Origin: Polynucleobacter sp. Tro8-14-1
GTDB lineage: Bacteria > Pseudomonadota > Gammaproteobacteria > Burkholderiales > Burkholderiaceae
NCBI RefSeq assembly: GCF_018881655.1
Contig: NZ_JACVPX010000002.1
Span: 209,400-273,399 of the forward strand
Direction of reading: 5' to 3'
DNA length: 64,000 bases
The position numbers and the translations under genes were made by a program. The notes beneath the pieces are model-generated. The model was given only the letters and a program-made list of their open reading frames with translations, made no database searches and was not told where the DNA came from. Of the stretch, positions 38,415 through 47,733 are shown piece after piece (the first letter of the stretch is position 1; each line of letters begins with the position of its first letter).

Positions 38415-39314
38415 TTAATCGTAAAGACTCGGTTCGCCTTCGGGCCTGTGTTTAAAACGCTTATGAACCCAATAGTACTCTGCTGGTCTTTCTTGAACAA
38501 GTTCCTCGATATATTGATTTAGGCGAGCAGTATCTTTTTCAACATCATCGCTAGGGAAGTTTGGCAATGGCTCACTAATATGGCAGGTATAGCCTTTACG
38601 GTCTTTGTTTAAGGTAGTTGTCATCAAACATACCTCAGCGCCACTGAGTCTTGCCAGGCGCGAGACTGAGGTAATGGTGTTGGTCTGTATGCCAAAGAAA
38701 GGGACAAAGACAGAGTCACGTGGACCCAAGTCAATATCAGGGGCAATGAAAATAAAGTTACCCGTTTGAATTTCACGAATCAGGTCACGTAAGCGGCTCT
38801 GTCGCTCAATGGACTTCCCACCAAAGCGATTTCTCCACTCAATCATTTTTTGATTGAAGAAAGGATTCTTCATGTTTTGATAAAGGCCTGCACCACAGGG
38901 CCAGTCGTGTTGATTGGCCAATACTGAAAGCGCCATAAAGCCGCCTTCAAGCCCAACAAAGTGTGGATTAATCAGTAGGCGTGGCTTGCGATCTCCCAAA
39001 GTAATCGCTGATTCAATGGTGACGATATCGGTAATTTGTTTGCCACTACCCAGCCAGATACGACTTCTCTCTAATACGCTGCGGCCAAATAATTTCCAAT
39101 GCTCAATCGCCAGATCATCAAGTTCTTTTTCACTGAGAGTGGGAAAGCACAAACGTAAATTAGTCTTGACTACGTGGGTGCGGCTGTTTGGAATATGGGC
39201 GGCAAGCCAGCCCATGCCGTAGCCCACATGGATGGTGATCGTATAAGGCAGAAAGGCAAAGAGACGCAAAAGACTGAGCGCCAAGAAATTGAAGAGGTTT
39301 TGTAACCAGGTCAT
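38415..39314 (-). CDS. LpxL/HtrB-type lipid A acyltransferase (copy 2)
   Basis: 299 residues. N-terminal hydrophobic anchor, then HxxxxE as [10 protein letters not shown] near residue 115, with [30 protein letters not shown] core, [30 protein letters not shown] and the end [15 protein letters not shown]. It transfers a secondary acyl chain to lipid A. It is highly similar along its whole length to copy 1 at 15213-16112, much more than to copy 3, so copies 1 and 2 come from a duplication. It lies between dapF and copy 3. Confidence 0.87.
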   Translation of the reverse strand: MTWLQNLFNFLALSLLRLFAFLPYTITIHVGYGMGWLAAHIPNSRTHVVKTNLRLCFPTLSEKELDDLAIEHWKLFGRSVLERSRIWLGSGKQITDIVTIESAITLGDRKPRLLINPHFVGLEGGFMALSVLANQHDWPCGAGLYQNMKNPFFNQKMIEWRNRFGGKSIERQSRLRDLIREIQTGNFIFIAPDIDLGPRDSVFVPFFGIQTNTITSVSRLARLSGAEVCLMTTTLNKDRKGYTCHISEPLPNFPSDDVEKDTARLNQYIEELVQERPAEYYWVHKRFKHRPEGEPSLYD

Positions 39315-39337
39315 TTCAAAAATGATAACGAATTTAT

Positions 39338-40198
39338 TTAATTTCTTGGAGGCAATTCTGCACCGGCGGGATGCTTATAGCGGTTGTATGACCAAATAAA
39401 TTGTTCTGGCGCAACCAGAACTGCATTTTCAATTGCAACGTTGAGTTCTGCGGCGGCAAAATTGGCATCTTCAGATAAAGGCGCAAGACGAGTAGCCTGC
39501 ATGAGCCATCCTTGGCCAATACCTTTGCGCTTAGCGGTAAACATGACTACTGGCGTGTTATTCCTATTGGCTAGGCGCGCCGGTAATGGCGTTGTGTATG
39601 CAGGACGCCCAAAGAATGGGACCCAAACACCTTCGCCACCACTAGGCACTTGATCTGGAAGAATGCCAATCGCTTCGCCTCGGGTGAGCGCTCTAGTCAT
39701 TTGGCGCACGCCATTGAGGTTGGTCGGCACGAAATGCATATTCGGATAGGCGCGACCTTCTTCTACTACTTCATTGAGCCATTCTTGGCGTGAAGGTCGA
39801 TAGAGAATCGTTGCTGGGAAATGCTGTGCGAGAACACGTGGAATGATCTCAAAGCCACCAAGGTGAGGAGTCAGCATCACTAAGCCGTGCCCTTCGCCGA
39901 TCGCCGCCTCAACCACATCCCAGTTTTGCACTTCCACTAATTTCAGTGCTTTTGCAGGGTTGCGCCAAATCCACAAGCTATCTGAAAACAGCATTCCAGA
40001 GGCCCTTACTGCATCCCAAAGCTTGAATGGCAGGCCCCGTGCGTCAACTACTGCTTCGTATTGGGGTTTAAAGAGTGAGCGATATTGCTTGGAGCCAAGG
40101 TAAGCCAGCATGCCTAAAAAGGCCCCAATCACTTGCACTAGCGCAAGAGGAAGCACGGCAATCGCATTAAGGCAGAGCTTGAGAAGGAGTGTTCGCAC
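39338..40198 (-). CDS. LpxL/MsbB-type lipid A acyltransferase (copy 3)
   Basis: 286 residues with the same fold: one N-terminal membrane segment, HxxxxE as TPHLGGFEII near residue 104, YRPSRQEWLNEVVEEGR, GILPDQVPSGGEGVWVPFFGRPAYT and the end EQFIWSYNRYKHP. It differs clearly from copies 1 and 2 and belongs to the group with GGEGVWVPFFG that usually neighbours metK in beta-proteobacteria. It would add the other secondary acyl chain to lipid A. It is 23 bases upstream of copy 2, divergent from metK. Confidence 0.87.
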   Translation of the reverse strand: MRTLLLKLCLNAIAVLPLALVQVIGAFLGMLAYLGSKQYRSLFKPQYEAVVDARGLPFKLWDAVRASGMLFSDSLWIWRNPAKALKLVEVQNWDVVEAAIGEGHGLVMLTPHLGGFEIIPRVLAQHFPATILYRPSRQEWLNEVVEEGRAYPNMHFVPTNLNGVRQMTRALTRGEAIGILPDQVPSGGEGVWVPFFGRPAYTTPLPARLANRNNTPVVMFTAKRKGIGQGWLMQATRLAPLSEDANFAAAELNVAIENAVLVAPEQFIWSYNRYKHPAGAELPPRN

Positions 40199-40247
40199 CC
40201 CCTAATGATATTCAATGCCGCTCTCAGTGTGTGGATTTCAGCATGCC

Positions 40248-40277
40248 TTGCTGAATTAGGCATTTTTCGGATAGAAT
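40248..40277 (+). promoter_or_regulatory. Sigma70-type promoter for metK
   Basis: TTGCTG at 40248-40253 and TAGAAT at 40272-40277 with an 18-base spacer. Seven bases after the -10 is 40284, the first base of the riboswitch P1 stem, so the transcript would begin almost exactly at the aptamer. Confidence 0.6.
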
Positions 40278-40283
40278 CCATCC

Positions 40284-40340
40284 ATCGCTGAGTTAAGGCA
40301 ACTTGCAGGGCGATTCATAAATTCTGCTAAAGCGTCGCCG
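40284..40340 (+). promoter_or_regulatory. SAM-II-like riboswitch aptamer upstream of metK
   Basis: Seen: P1 stem ATCGC (40284-40288) with GCGAT (40310-40314); in its loop TGAGTTAA and TTGCAG; after P1 ATAAA (40317-40321) and CTGCTAAA (40324-40331). GCAG (40305-40308) can pair with CTGC (40324-40327) as the pseudoknot. The order UGA-UUAA, UUGCA, AUAAA, GCUAAA is the SAM-II consensus as I know it. Established: SAM-II binds S-adenosylmethionine in a pseudoknot and reduces expression. MetK makes SAM, so feedback fits. The metK ATG is about 60 bases on; no classic terminator is seen there, so translation control is more likely. A covariance-model scan has not been run. Confidence 0.75.
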
Positions 40341-40401
40341 TTGTAGTTCCTGGCACGTCGAGTTGTCCCAATGATCGTGTTAATTATTAAAGGAATATGC
40401 A

Positions 40402-41568
40402 ATGGCAAATGATTACTTCTTTACCTCAGAATCCGTTTCTGAAGGTCACCCCGATAAAGTAGCAGACCAAATCTCTGATTCGATTCTTGATGCCATCTTG
40501 GCTCAAGATCCTACTGCACGTGTTGCAGCAGAAACTTTGTGTAACACCGGTTTAGTCGTTTTGGCTGGTGAAATCACTACAAACGCCAACGTTGACTACA
40601 TCCAAGTGGCGCGCAATACCTTGCGTGAAATTGGTTACGACAATACTGCCTACGGTATTGACTACAAAGGTTGCGCAGTATTGGTTGCGTACGATAAGCA
40701 AAGTCCAGATATCGCTCAAGGTGTTGATAAAGCCCATGATGACGGCTTGGATCAAGGTGCTGGCGACCAAGGCTTGATGTTTGGCTATGCTTGTGATGAA
40801 ACATCTGAGCTCATGCCATTACCAATTCATTTGTCACATCGCTTGGTAGAGCGTCAGTCTCAATTGCGTCGCGATGGCCGTTTGAACTGGTTGCGCCCAG
40901 ATGCGAAGTCACAAGTGACATTACGTTATGTAGATGGCAAGCCTGACTCAATCGATACAGTTGTTTTATCAACCCAACACGATGAAGAAATTTCTCTCGA
41001 AAAATTACGTGAAGCAGTCATTGAAGAAATCATCAAACCAGTATTGCCTAAGCATTTGATCAAAGGCGCTATTAATTTCTTGGTAAACCCAACTGGACGT
41101 TTTGTTATCGGCGGCCCACAGGGCGATTGTGGTTTAACTGGTCGCAAAATTATTGTGGACACCTACGGTGGTGCAGCTCCTCACGGCGGCGGCGCTTTCT
41201 CTGGTAAAGATCCATCTAAGGTTGACCGTTCTGCTGCATACGCTGGACGTTATGTTGCGAAGAACGTAGTTGCTGCTGGTTTGGCAAGCAAGTGCTTGAT
41301 TCAGATCTCCTATGCGATTGGTGTTGCTAAACCAACCTCAGTCATGGTGAGCACTTTTGGTACTGGCAAGATTTCGGATGAGAAGATTGCTCAATTGGTT
41401 TCTGAGCACTTTGACTTGCGTCCAAAAGGTATCGTGAAGATGCTTAACCTCTTGCGCCCAATTTATAAAAAGACTGCTGCTTATGGCCACTTTGGTCGTG
41501 AAGAGCCAGAATTTACTTGGGAGCAAACAGATAAAGCGGCTGCATTACGTGCGGCAGCAGGTCTGTAA
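40402..41568 (+). CDS. metK: S-adenosylmethionine synthetase
   Basis: 388 residues, standard length. [18 protein letters not shown] at the start, [12 protein letters not shown] near residue 117, [21 protein letters not shown] near 238 and [20 protein letters not shown] near 265 are the ATP and methionine binding blocks. The enzyme makes SAM from methionine and ATP. The ATG at 40402 has AAAGGA 7 bases upstream. Its promoter and a SAM-II-like element precede it, suggesting product feedback. Confidence 0.97.
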   Translation: MANDYFFTSESVSEGHPDKVADQISDSILDAILAQDPTARVAAETLCNTGLVVLAGEITTNANVDYIQVARNTLREIGYDNTAYGIDYKGCAVLVAYDKQSPDIAQGVDKAHDDGLDQGAGDQGLMFGYACDETSELMPLPIHLSHRLVERQSQLRRDGRLNWLRPDAKSQVTLRYVDGKPDSIDTVVLSTQHDEEISLEKLREAVIEEIIKPVLPKHLIKGAINFLVNPTGRFVIGGPQGDCGLTGRKIIVDTYGGAAPHGGGAFSGKDPSKVDRSAAYAGRYVAKNVVAAGLASKCLIQISYAIGVAKPTSVMVSTFGTGKISDEKIAQLVSEHFDLRPKGIVKMLNLLRPIYKKTAAYGHFGREEPEFTWEQTDKAAALRAAAGL

Positions 41569-41606
41569 GTAGGAAATACGCAGTTTGTAGGTGTATTGAG
41601 GCGAAA

Positions 41607-41636
41607 TATGCCGTAATTGTTTACAATTACGGCATA
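41607..41636 (+). other. Strong hairpin between metK and the SAH riboswitch
   Basis: A 13-bp perfect stem, TATGCCGTAATTG with CAATTACGGCATA, around a TTTA loop. It ends one base before the SAH aptamer. No T-run follows, so it is not a usual terminator. Its centre holds TACAAT (41622-41627), a good -10 whose start would fall near 41634-41637, the first base of the aptamer; no good -35 was found at the ideal distance (TTGAGG at 41596 is 20 bases away). Confidence 0.5.
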
Positions 41637-41745
41637 CCTTCAAGGAGCGTTGCAAGGAATGCTGAGACCCAGCACTTCCCCAGGCTTGAAGGGAGTGGGC
41701 TCTAAGGTAACCCCCGGAGTTTGCTAATTGCAACCGCGCTCGCTA
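41637..41745 (+). promoter_or_regulatory. SAH riboswitch upstream of ahcY
   Basis: Seen: P1 CCTTCAAG (41637-41644) pairs with CTTGAAGG (41685-41692); P2 GGAA..TGCTG with CAGCA..TTCC (about 41656-41679); pseudoknot GAGCG (41645-41649) with CGCTC (41737-41741); TTGCAA just after GAGCG (41650) and again at 41728. The order GAGGAGCG, AGGCTTGAAGG and CCGCGCTCGCT follows the SAH riboswitch consensus. Established: the element binds S-adenosylhomocysteine, not SAM, and raises expression of SAH recycling genes. ahcY begins 64 bases later, as expected. Confidence 0.9.
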
Positions 41746-41809
41746 ACCCATGATTCAATGGCTAGCGAGTTTTTACTCCAGCATTGGATCGTATTTAGCT
41801 GGAGCATTA

Positions 41810-43255
41810 ATGAATACCGTTTCTGATTTAAATAACTTTGTAGCAACTCGTTGCGCAATCGCTGATATCTCTTTGGCTGACTTTGGTCGCAAAGAAATCG
41901 CCATTGCTGAAACCGAGATGCCAGGCTTAATCGCCATTCGTGATGAATTTGCTGCTCAACAGCCATTGCGTGGCGCACGCATTACTGGTTCATTGCACAT
42001 GACCATTCAAACTGCAGTATTGATCGAGACGCTAGAGGCACTCGGTGCTGAAGTTCAATGGGCATCTTGCAATATTTTCTCTACACAAGACCATGCTGCT
42101 GCAGCCATTGCTGCTAACGGCACGCCAGTATTTGCTATTAAAGGCGAAACCCTTGAGCAGTATTGGGACTTTACTCACCGCATTTTTGAGTGGGCTGATG
42201 GCGGCTACACCAATATGATTTTGGATGATGGTGGCGATGCTACTTTGTTGTTGCACCTTGGAGCGCGCGCTGAGAAAGATCAAGCTTGCTTGAACAATCC
42301 AACTAGCGAAGAAGAAACTATTTTGTTTGCTGCTATCAAGAAAAAATTGGCACAAGATCCAACTTGGTACTCAACACGCTTAGAAAAAGTTAAGGGTGTT
42401 ACAGAAGAAACGACTACTGGCGTACATCGCCTGTATCAAATGTTTGCTAAGGGCGATTTGAAATTCCCGGCAATCAACGTAAATGACTCTGTTACTAAGA
42501 GCAAGTTCGATAACCTCTATGGTTGCCGTGAGTCTTTGGTAGATGCGATCAAGCGTGCTACTGACGTGATGGTGGCTGGCAAGGTCGCTGTGGTTTGTGG
42601 TTATGGTGATGTGGGTAAGGGTTCAGCTCAAGCATTGCGTGCTTTATCAGCTCAGGTTTGGGTGACTGAAGTAGACCCAATCTGCGCATTGCAAGCTGCA
42701 ATGGAAGGCTACCGTGTTGTGACGATGGATTACGCTGCTGATAAAGCGGACATCTTTGTTTCTGCAACAGGCAACTACCATGTGATTACACATGACCACA
42801 TGGCTAAGATGAAGAATCAAGCCATCGTTTGTAATATTGGCCACTTTGATAATGAGATTGATGTTGCTGGTATTGAGAAATACAAGTGGGAAGAAATCAA
42901 GCCACAAGTTGACCATGTGATTTTCCCAGCTGCCAATGGCAAGCCTGAAAAGCGCATCATTATTTTGGCTAAAGGTCGTTTGGTTAACCTGGGTTGCGGC
43001 ACAGGACATCCTTCATATGTCATGAGCTCTTCATTTGCAAACCAAGTGATTGCGCAGATCGAATTGTGGAATGCAGTAGGAACAGATAAATACCCAGTCG
43101 GCGTTTACACATTGCCTAAGCATTTGGATGAGAAGGTTGCACGCTTACAGCTCAAGACTCTCAATGCAGAGTTAACTGTGTTGTCAGATCAGCAAGCTTC
43201 TTACATTGGCGTAACGAAGGAAGGCCCATACAAGGCTGACCATTACCGTTATTAA
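41810..43255 (+). CDS. ahcY: Adenosylhomocysteinase (SAH hydrolase)
   Basis: 481 residues. [20 protein letters not shown] near the start, [39 protein letters not shown] and the NAD motif [17 protein letters not shown] near residue 263 define the enzyme; it ends in the expected KADHYRY. It splits SAH into adenosine and homocysteine, removing a methyltransferase inhibitor. The ATG at 41810 has GGAG 5 bases upstream; ATG 41750 upstream would add 20 residues with no family match. metF follows after 31 bases. Confidence 0.97.
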   Translation: MNTVSDLNNFVATRCAIADISLADFGRKEIAIAETEMPGLIAIRDEFAAQQPLRGARITGSLHMTIQTAVLIETLEALGAEVQWASCNIFSTQDHAAAAIAANGTPVFAIKGETLEQYWDFTHRIFEWADGGYTNMILDDGGDATLLLHLGARAEKDQACLNNPTSEEETILFAAIKKKLAQDPTWYSTRLEKVKGVTEETTTGVHRLYQMFAKGDLKFPAINVNDSVTKSKFDNLYGCRESLVDAIKRATDVMVAGKVAVVCGYGDVGKGSAQALRALSAQVWVTEVDPICALQAAMEGYRVVTMDYAADKADIFVSATGNYHVITHDHMAKMKNQAIVCNIGHFDNEIDVAGIEKYKWEEIKPQVDHVIFPAANGKPEKRIIILAKGRLVNLGCGTGHPSYVMSSSFANQVIAQIELWNAVGTDKYPVGVYTLPKHLDEKVARLQLKTLNAELTVLSDQQASYIGVTKEGPYKADHYRY

Positions 43256-43286
43256 TCCAGTCACATAGAAACCTAGGCCCAAAATC

Positions 43287-44117
43287 ATGGAATTAAGCGT
43301 TGAATTCTTTCCTCCAAAAACACCTGAAGGTGAGACTAAGTTGCATCTTGTGCGTGAGCGTTTTAGTGAAACACTCAAGCCAGCGTTTTATTCCGTGACC
43401 TTTGGCGCCGGCGGCTCTACTCAGTCCGGTACTTTAAAAGTGGTGAGTGACATTCACGCTGCTGGTGCGGCTGTTGCTCCTCACTTGTCTTGTGTTGGTA
43501 GCTCACGTGAAAGCGTGCGCGAGATGCTCAAGCAATATCAAGCCTTAGGTGTGAAGCGCATTGTGGCTTTGCGCGGTGACTTGCCATCTGGCATGGGTCA
43601 GTATGGCGAGTTTCATCATGCCAATGAATTGGTGGAATTTATTCGCTCAGAAACAGGCGATTGGTTTCATATTGATGTAGCTGCTTATCCAGAAACGCAT
43701 CCACAGGCGAAGTCACCTGCTAGTGATATCGATTTCTTTGTGCAAAAGATGAAGGCGGGCGCTAACTCCGCGGTTACTCAGTATTTTTACAACAGCGATG
43801 CTTACTTCCGCTTCGTAGACGAGGCTTATGAATTAGGCGTTACACAGCCAATTATTGCCGGCATTATGCCGATTACCAATAGCAGCCAATTATTACGATT
43901 CTCTGATGCCTGTGGCGCAGAAATTCCACGCTGGATTCGTTTACGCCTTCAATCCTACGGTGATGACGTCGCGTCTATTCGTGCATTTGGTGAAGAAGTG
44001 GTGACCGACTTGTGCGATCAGTTGTTAACTGCTGGCGCACCTGGAATTCATTTCTACTCGCTAAATCAGGCTGATGCAGTTTTAGCGATTGCAGACAATT
44101 TGGATTTAACGAAGTAA
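43287..44117 (+). CDS. metF: Methylenetetrahydrofolate reductase
   Basis: 276 residues, TIM barrel. SVEFFPPKTPEGETKL at the start, VTFGAGGSTQSGT near 38, LRGDLPSGMG near 101, HIDVAAYPETHPQA near 129 and AGIMPITNSSQLLRFSDACGAEIPRW near 190-215. It reduces 5,10-methylene- to 5-methyl-THF for methionine synthesis, using flavin and NADH. Adjacent to ahcY and likely co-transcribed from the same riboswitch-led promoter, which would bring the methionine cycle genes together. Confidence 0.95.
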   Translation: MELSVEFFPPKTPEGETKLHLVRERFSETLKPAFYSVTFGAGGSTQSGTLKVVSDIHAAGAAVAPHLSCVGSSRESVREMLKQYQALGVKRIVALRGDLPSGMGQYGEFHHANELVEFIRSETGDWFHIDVAAYPETHPQAKSPASDIDFFVQKMKAGANSAVTQYFYNSDAYFRFVDEAYELGVTQPIIAGIMPITNSSQLLRFSDACGAEIPRWIRLRLQSYGDDVASIRAFGEEVVTDLCDQLLTAGAPGIHFYSLNQADAVLAIADNLDLTK

Positions 44118-44118
44118 A

Positions 44119-44745
44119 TCAAATAAGTAAGCCAGACTCCGTCAACAGCATATCCAGGGGCTCGTCATGTGTTTGAGCAGCCCATTGAGAATCATCTAAT
44201 TTTTGCCAATCAAATCCAACCCCCATGCAAATGAGGTTTGGATTGTCTTTTCGCAGCTGGGCTAGTGTTCGATCAAAATACCCGCCACCATAGCCTAGGC
44301 GCCAGTAGTGTGCTTTACCGCTCACAATAGAGCTAGACCAGCCTACGCAGGGAATCAGGATGCAGTCGGGAATGAGTTGTGGCCTGGCAGTGTTTTCTGG
44401 GCTGGGCTCAGGAACGCCGTGAGCGCTTGGAATTAATACATCTCCCTCTTGCCACTCGTAGAATTCAAGATGCTTATCCGGGCGTGCATAGGGCAGCGCT
44501 AAGCGACGCTGAGGGACATTCTTCATCCAGCTTAATAAAGTGGGGCGTAAATCAATTTCATCTTGAATGGGCCAATAAAGGGCGATTGAGCGAATGGATT
44601 TGCCTTCATTTGCTAAAAAATGATTGAGGCCTGCAATCAAGCCCGCTTCTACAGAAGCATGGCCATTCCCAGCAGCAATTTCTTTGCGTTGTTTTAATAA
44701 ATCTTGGCGAAGAGTTTTTGGTGAATTACCGTGCATATCAACCAT
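44119..44745 (-). CDS. 5-formyltetrahydrofolate cyclo-ligase
   Basis: 208 residues from the ATG at 44745. Visible are SPKTLRQDLLKQRKEI at the N-terminus, IALYWPIQDEIDLRPTL, LPYARPDKHLEFYEW and the signature GKAHYWRLGYGGGYFDRTLAQLR with the ATP-binding GYGGGYYD-like motif near residue 155. The enzyme (YgfA/FAU1) turns 5-formyl-THF into 5,10-methenyl-THF using ATP, feeding the pool used by metF, which is one base away on the other strand. A TTG at 44778 would add 11 residues; start is uncertain. Confidence 0.85.
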   Translation of the reverse strand: MVDMHGNSPKTLRQDLLKQRKEIAAGNGHASVEAGLIAGLNHFLANEGKSIRSIALYWPIQDEIDLRPTLLSWMKNVPQRRLALPYARPDKHLEFYEWQEGDVLIPSAHGVPEPSPENTARPQLIPDCILIPCVGWSSSIVSGKAHYWRLGYGGGYFDRTLAQLRKDNPNLICMGVGFDWQKLDDSQWAAQTHDEPLDMLLTESGLLI

Positions 44746-44829
44746 TATCAGGCGAAAATTAAAGGATATAGTAATCAATTACTGCAAGGCCTCTAGCCTT
44801 GCAAATAGAGATAGGGTTGAGTCGGAAGA

Positions 44830-46788
44830 ATGAAGTTTGTAACAGTAAACAGCAAATATCTTGAGTGGGCCAAAATTCTGGTTTTGGGCCTAGCGTTAGG
44901 CGCGTCCAATTCCTATGCTGAAAAGCTGAAGAAGCCAAGCCTGCCCAAGTCCTATGAAAGCAAAGCTGCCCCAGCTGAAATTACCGATACCGATCGGATG
45001 TTTGTCGATTTGCGCGAAGCTGCAAAGAAGAATGATATATTTCGTACTCAGCAACTTTCATCGAATCTAGTCAACTATCCATTTGATGACTATGTAGCCT
45101 ACTTCCGTATCAAGCCACAGTTATTTGATAGTGCTGGCGGCGCGCGTAATGACTATGGTGCAGATGCTCAAGTAGTCGCGTTCTTAAATCAATATCAAGG
45201 CACAGCATTGGCTGACCGTATGCGCAATGATTGGTTATTGGTTTTGGGTAAGCGTAGGGACTGGGCACGCTTTGATGTGGAGTACGCTAAGTTTGTATTG
45301 GATGACGATACACAAGTGAAGTGCTATTCCCTGCTATCAAAATTATCACAAGGCGAAAACCCAACTAAATTGGCGATTGATTCTCGAGCAGTGTTGCTTG
45401 ACCCAAGTTATTTTGGACAAGCATGTCAAGAATTGGTTCCATCTTTGGTGGCCGCAGGTGGCATGTCCCCGAGTGAGGCTAAAGCTATTGGGCGTGCGGC
45501 TAGCGAGAGGGGCTATGACACGATGGCACGTCGCCTTGGCGGTGAAGATCCGATCGCAGATATTGTTAAGGCTGTAAAAGCTGATCCATCAAAGGCCTAT
45601 CGCGACTTTTCTCAAAACGCTTCACGCTATAGCAAAGAAAACCAAGCCGTTGCTTGGGGCGTGATCGGACAATTTTTAGCCAAAAAATTAGATCCCAATG
45701 CGGATGATGCCTATCGCTTACAGCAAGAGCTGGGCTATAACGAACTCCTTTCGGTCGAATCACAAGAGTGGAAAGTGCGCGCAGGCTTGCGCGCTAAAGA
45801 TTGGGCTCTAGTTAAAAATGCGATTGATGGCATGAACCCAGCGGTGCGGGCTAAAGATCCCGCATGGACCTATTGGTATGGTCGTGCGCTCAAAGCTGAA
45901 GGGCAGGACGCAAAGGCCAAAGACAGTTTTGAAATAATTGCGGATCAATATAACTTCTACGGCCAGCTTGCGCGTGAAGAATTAGGCAAATCTAATAATG
46001 CGCCTGCTAAAACGAAAGTGACTGAGCAGGAGATAGATGCAATGGCCAGCCGCAAGGGCTTTATTCGTGGTGAGCGCTTGTATTCCATGAATCTTCGCTT
46101 CGAAGGTAATCGTGAATGGAATTGGGAATTACGCAATATGACCGACAAGCAGTTGTTAGCAGCTGCCGAATATGCAAAACGAATCAATTTATATGACCGT
46201 GTCGTTAACACTGCCGATCGTACCAAGCAAGAGCATGACTTTAGCTTGCGCTACCCAACTCCGTACAAAGAAGAGCTATCTCCAATTGCGCGTCAAATAG
46301 ATCTCAATCTTGCTTGGGCTTACGGCTTAATTCGTCAAGAGTCACGCTTCATTATGAATGCTGCCTCTTCTGTGGGTGCATCTGGCTTAATGCAGGTGAT
46401 GCCGAATACTGCAAAGTACGTAGCTAAGAAAATTGGGATGCCCAATTACACCAATGACAAATTGAGTGATATGAATACCAATTTAACTTTAGGTAGTAAT
46501 TATTTAAATATGGTTTTGATCGATTTAGATGGGTCTTGGGTTTTGGCCTCTGCAGCCTATAACGCAGGCCCTTCGCGCTCAAAGGCTTGGCGGGAAAAAT
46601 TATCTGGCCCTACAGAGGGTGCTATTTTTGCTGAAACTATTCCGTTTACTGAGACACGTGTGTACGTGAAGAATGTGCTCTCTAATGCAAATTACTATTC
46701 ATCGGTGATGAGTGGTCAGCCACAATCTTTAAAACAGCGCCTAGGTGTCATTACACCGAAGGCTGCTACTCAATCTGAGCTTCCTTAA
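44830..46788 (+). CDS. slt: Soluble lytic murein transglycosylase
   Basis: 652 residues. A signal peptide (about 1-30, ending SYA) is followed by a long superhelical alpha domain (about 40-450) and the SLT catalytic domain. The catalytic Glu is in LIRQESRF near residue 504, with ASGLMQVMPNTAKYVAKKIG, NLTLGSNYLNMVL and AAYNAGPSRSKAW after it. It cleaves glycan strands in the periplasm, forming anhydro-muropeptides that AmpG can import. The long acidic and basic mixture has no other domain visible. Confidence 0.92.
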   Translation: MKFVTVNSKYLEWAKILVLGLALGASNSYAEKLKKPSLPKSYESKAAPAEITDTDRMFVDLREAAKKNDIFRTQQLSSNLVNYPFDDYVAYFRIKPQLFDSAGGARNDYGADAQVVAFLNQYQGTALADRMRNDWLLVLGKRRDWARFDVEYAKFVLDDDTQVKCYSLLSKLSQGENPTKLAIDSRAVLLDPSYFGQACQELVPSLVAAGGMSPSEAKAIGRAASERGYDTMARRLGGEDPIADIVKAVKADPSKAYRDFSQNASRYSKENQAVAWGVIGQFLAKKLDPNADDAYRLQQELGYNELLSVESQEWKVRAGLRAKDWALVKNAIDGMNPAVRAKDPAWTYWYGRALKAEGQDAKAKDSFEIIADQYNFYGQLAREELGKSNNAPAKTKVTEQEIDAMASRKGFIRGERLYSMNLRFEGNREWNWELRNMTDKQLLAAAEYAKRINLYDRVVNTADRTKQEHDFSLRYPTPYKEELSPIARQIDLNLAWAYGLIRQESRFIMNAASSVGASGLMQVMPNTAKYVAKKIGMPNYTNDKLSDMNTNLTLGSNYLNMVLIDLDGSWVLASAAYNAGPSRSKAWREKLSGPTEGAIFAETIPFTETRVYVKNVLSNANYYSSVMSGQPQSLKQRLGVITPKAATQSELP

Positions 46789-46824
46789 ACAATCAAGCAC
46801 CGAGCTAAGCAAAGAAAGCTTCCT

Positions 46825-47733
46825 ATGAAATATGACATCCTTCTAATCGGTGGCAATGGATTTGTGGGGCGAGTGATTGCTGCGCAACTTCAACTAGCGG
46901 GTTATTCTGTATTAGTTCCAACAGGCCATTTAGGTGCCGCGCGTGAATTACGCATGTTGCCCAAGGTACATGTCGAAGAGGCTGATGTTCATGAGTTTGA
47001 TGAGCTGCAGAGCCTTTGTGAGCGCATTAAGAAAAATGGTGCCGTGATCAATTTGGTCGGAGTACTGCACGATAAGCCGGCTAAGCCTTATGGAAAGGTA
47101 TTTAAAGCTGCGCATGTGGAGCTGCCTAAAAACATTATTACGGCAATGCAGCTCCATGGCTTAAAGCGCTATTTACATATGAGCGCATTGGGTGCCGACT
47201 CTCATGGTCCATCGATGTACCAGCGCAGCAAAGGTGATGGCGAGGCTGCAGTCAAGGCCAGCAATTTAGATTGGACTATCTTTAGGCCTTCAGTCATTTT
47301 TGGGGCGCAGGATCAATTTATTAATTTGTTTTCTAAGTTGACTAAGTTGTTTCCAGCTATGCCTTTGGCAAATTCCCAGGCGCAGTTTCAGCCGGTGAGC
47401 GCAGATGATGTTGCAAGTGCATTTGTTAAATCCTTATCGATGCCTCAAACAATTCGTCAGTCCTATGACTTGGTTGGCCCAACGGTTTACACCATGAAAG
47501 AGATTATTGAGTTTGCCGCTCGTAAGGCTAAAACCTCGTGCCTCATCATTCCCGTGCCAGCTTTTGTGGGTTATCTACAGGCATTGGCATTCGAATTCTT
47601 GCCAGGTCCTACATTGATGTCTCGTGACAATATTGCATCTATGCAAGTACCCAATACTTTGCCAGCGAATAGTGTTGATGCGTTGCCGGAAGTATTCAAA
47701 ATGAGTCGTCGCAGCCTAGAGGGCATGCAGTAA
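46825..47733 (+). CDS. NDUFA9-like NAD(P)-binding protein (atypical SDR)
   Basis: 302 residues with a Rossmann dinucleotide motif [17 protein letters not shown] near residues 6-22, [12 protein letters not shown], then [31 protein letters not shown] (the Y..K pair reduced as in NDUFA9) and [17 protein letters not shown]. These belong to complex I NDUFA9-like proteins, which in bacteria may bind NADPH or aid membrane lipid or quinone chemistry. No catalytic reaction is assigned. Its stop overlaps the cca ATG by one base. Confidence 0.8.
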   Translation: MKYDILLIGGNGFVGRVIAAQLQLAGYSVLVPTGHLGAARELRMLPKVHVEEADVHEFDELQSLCERIKKNGAVINLVGVLHDKPAKPYGKVFKAAHVELPKNIITAMQLHGLKRYLHMSALGADSHGPSMYQRSKGDGEAAVKASNLDWTIFRPSVIFGAQDQFINLFSKLTKLFPAMPLANSQAQFQPVSADDVASAFVKSLSMPQTIRQSYDLVGPTVYTMKEIIEFAARKAKTSCLIIPVPAFVGYLQALAFEFLPGPTLMSRDNIASMQVPNTLPANSVDALPEVFKMSRRSLEGMQ

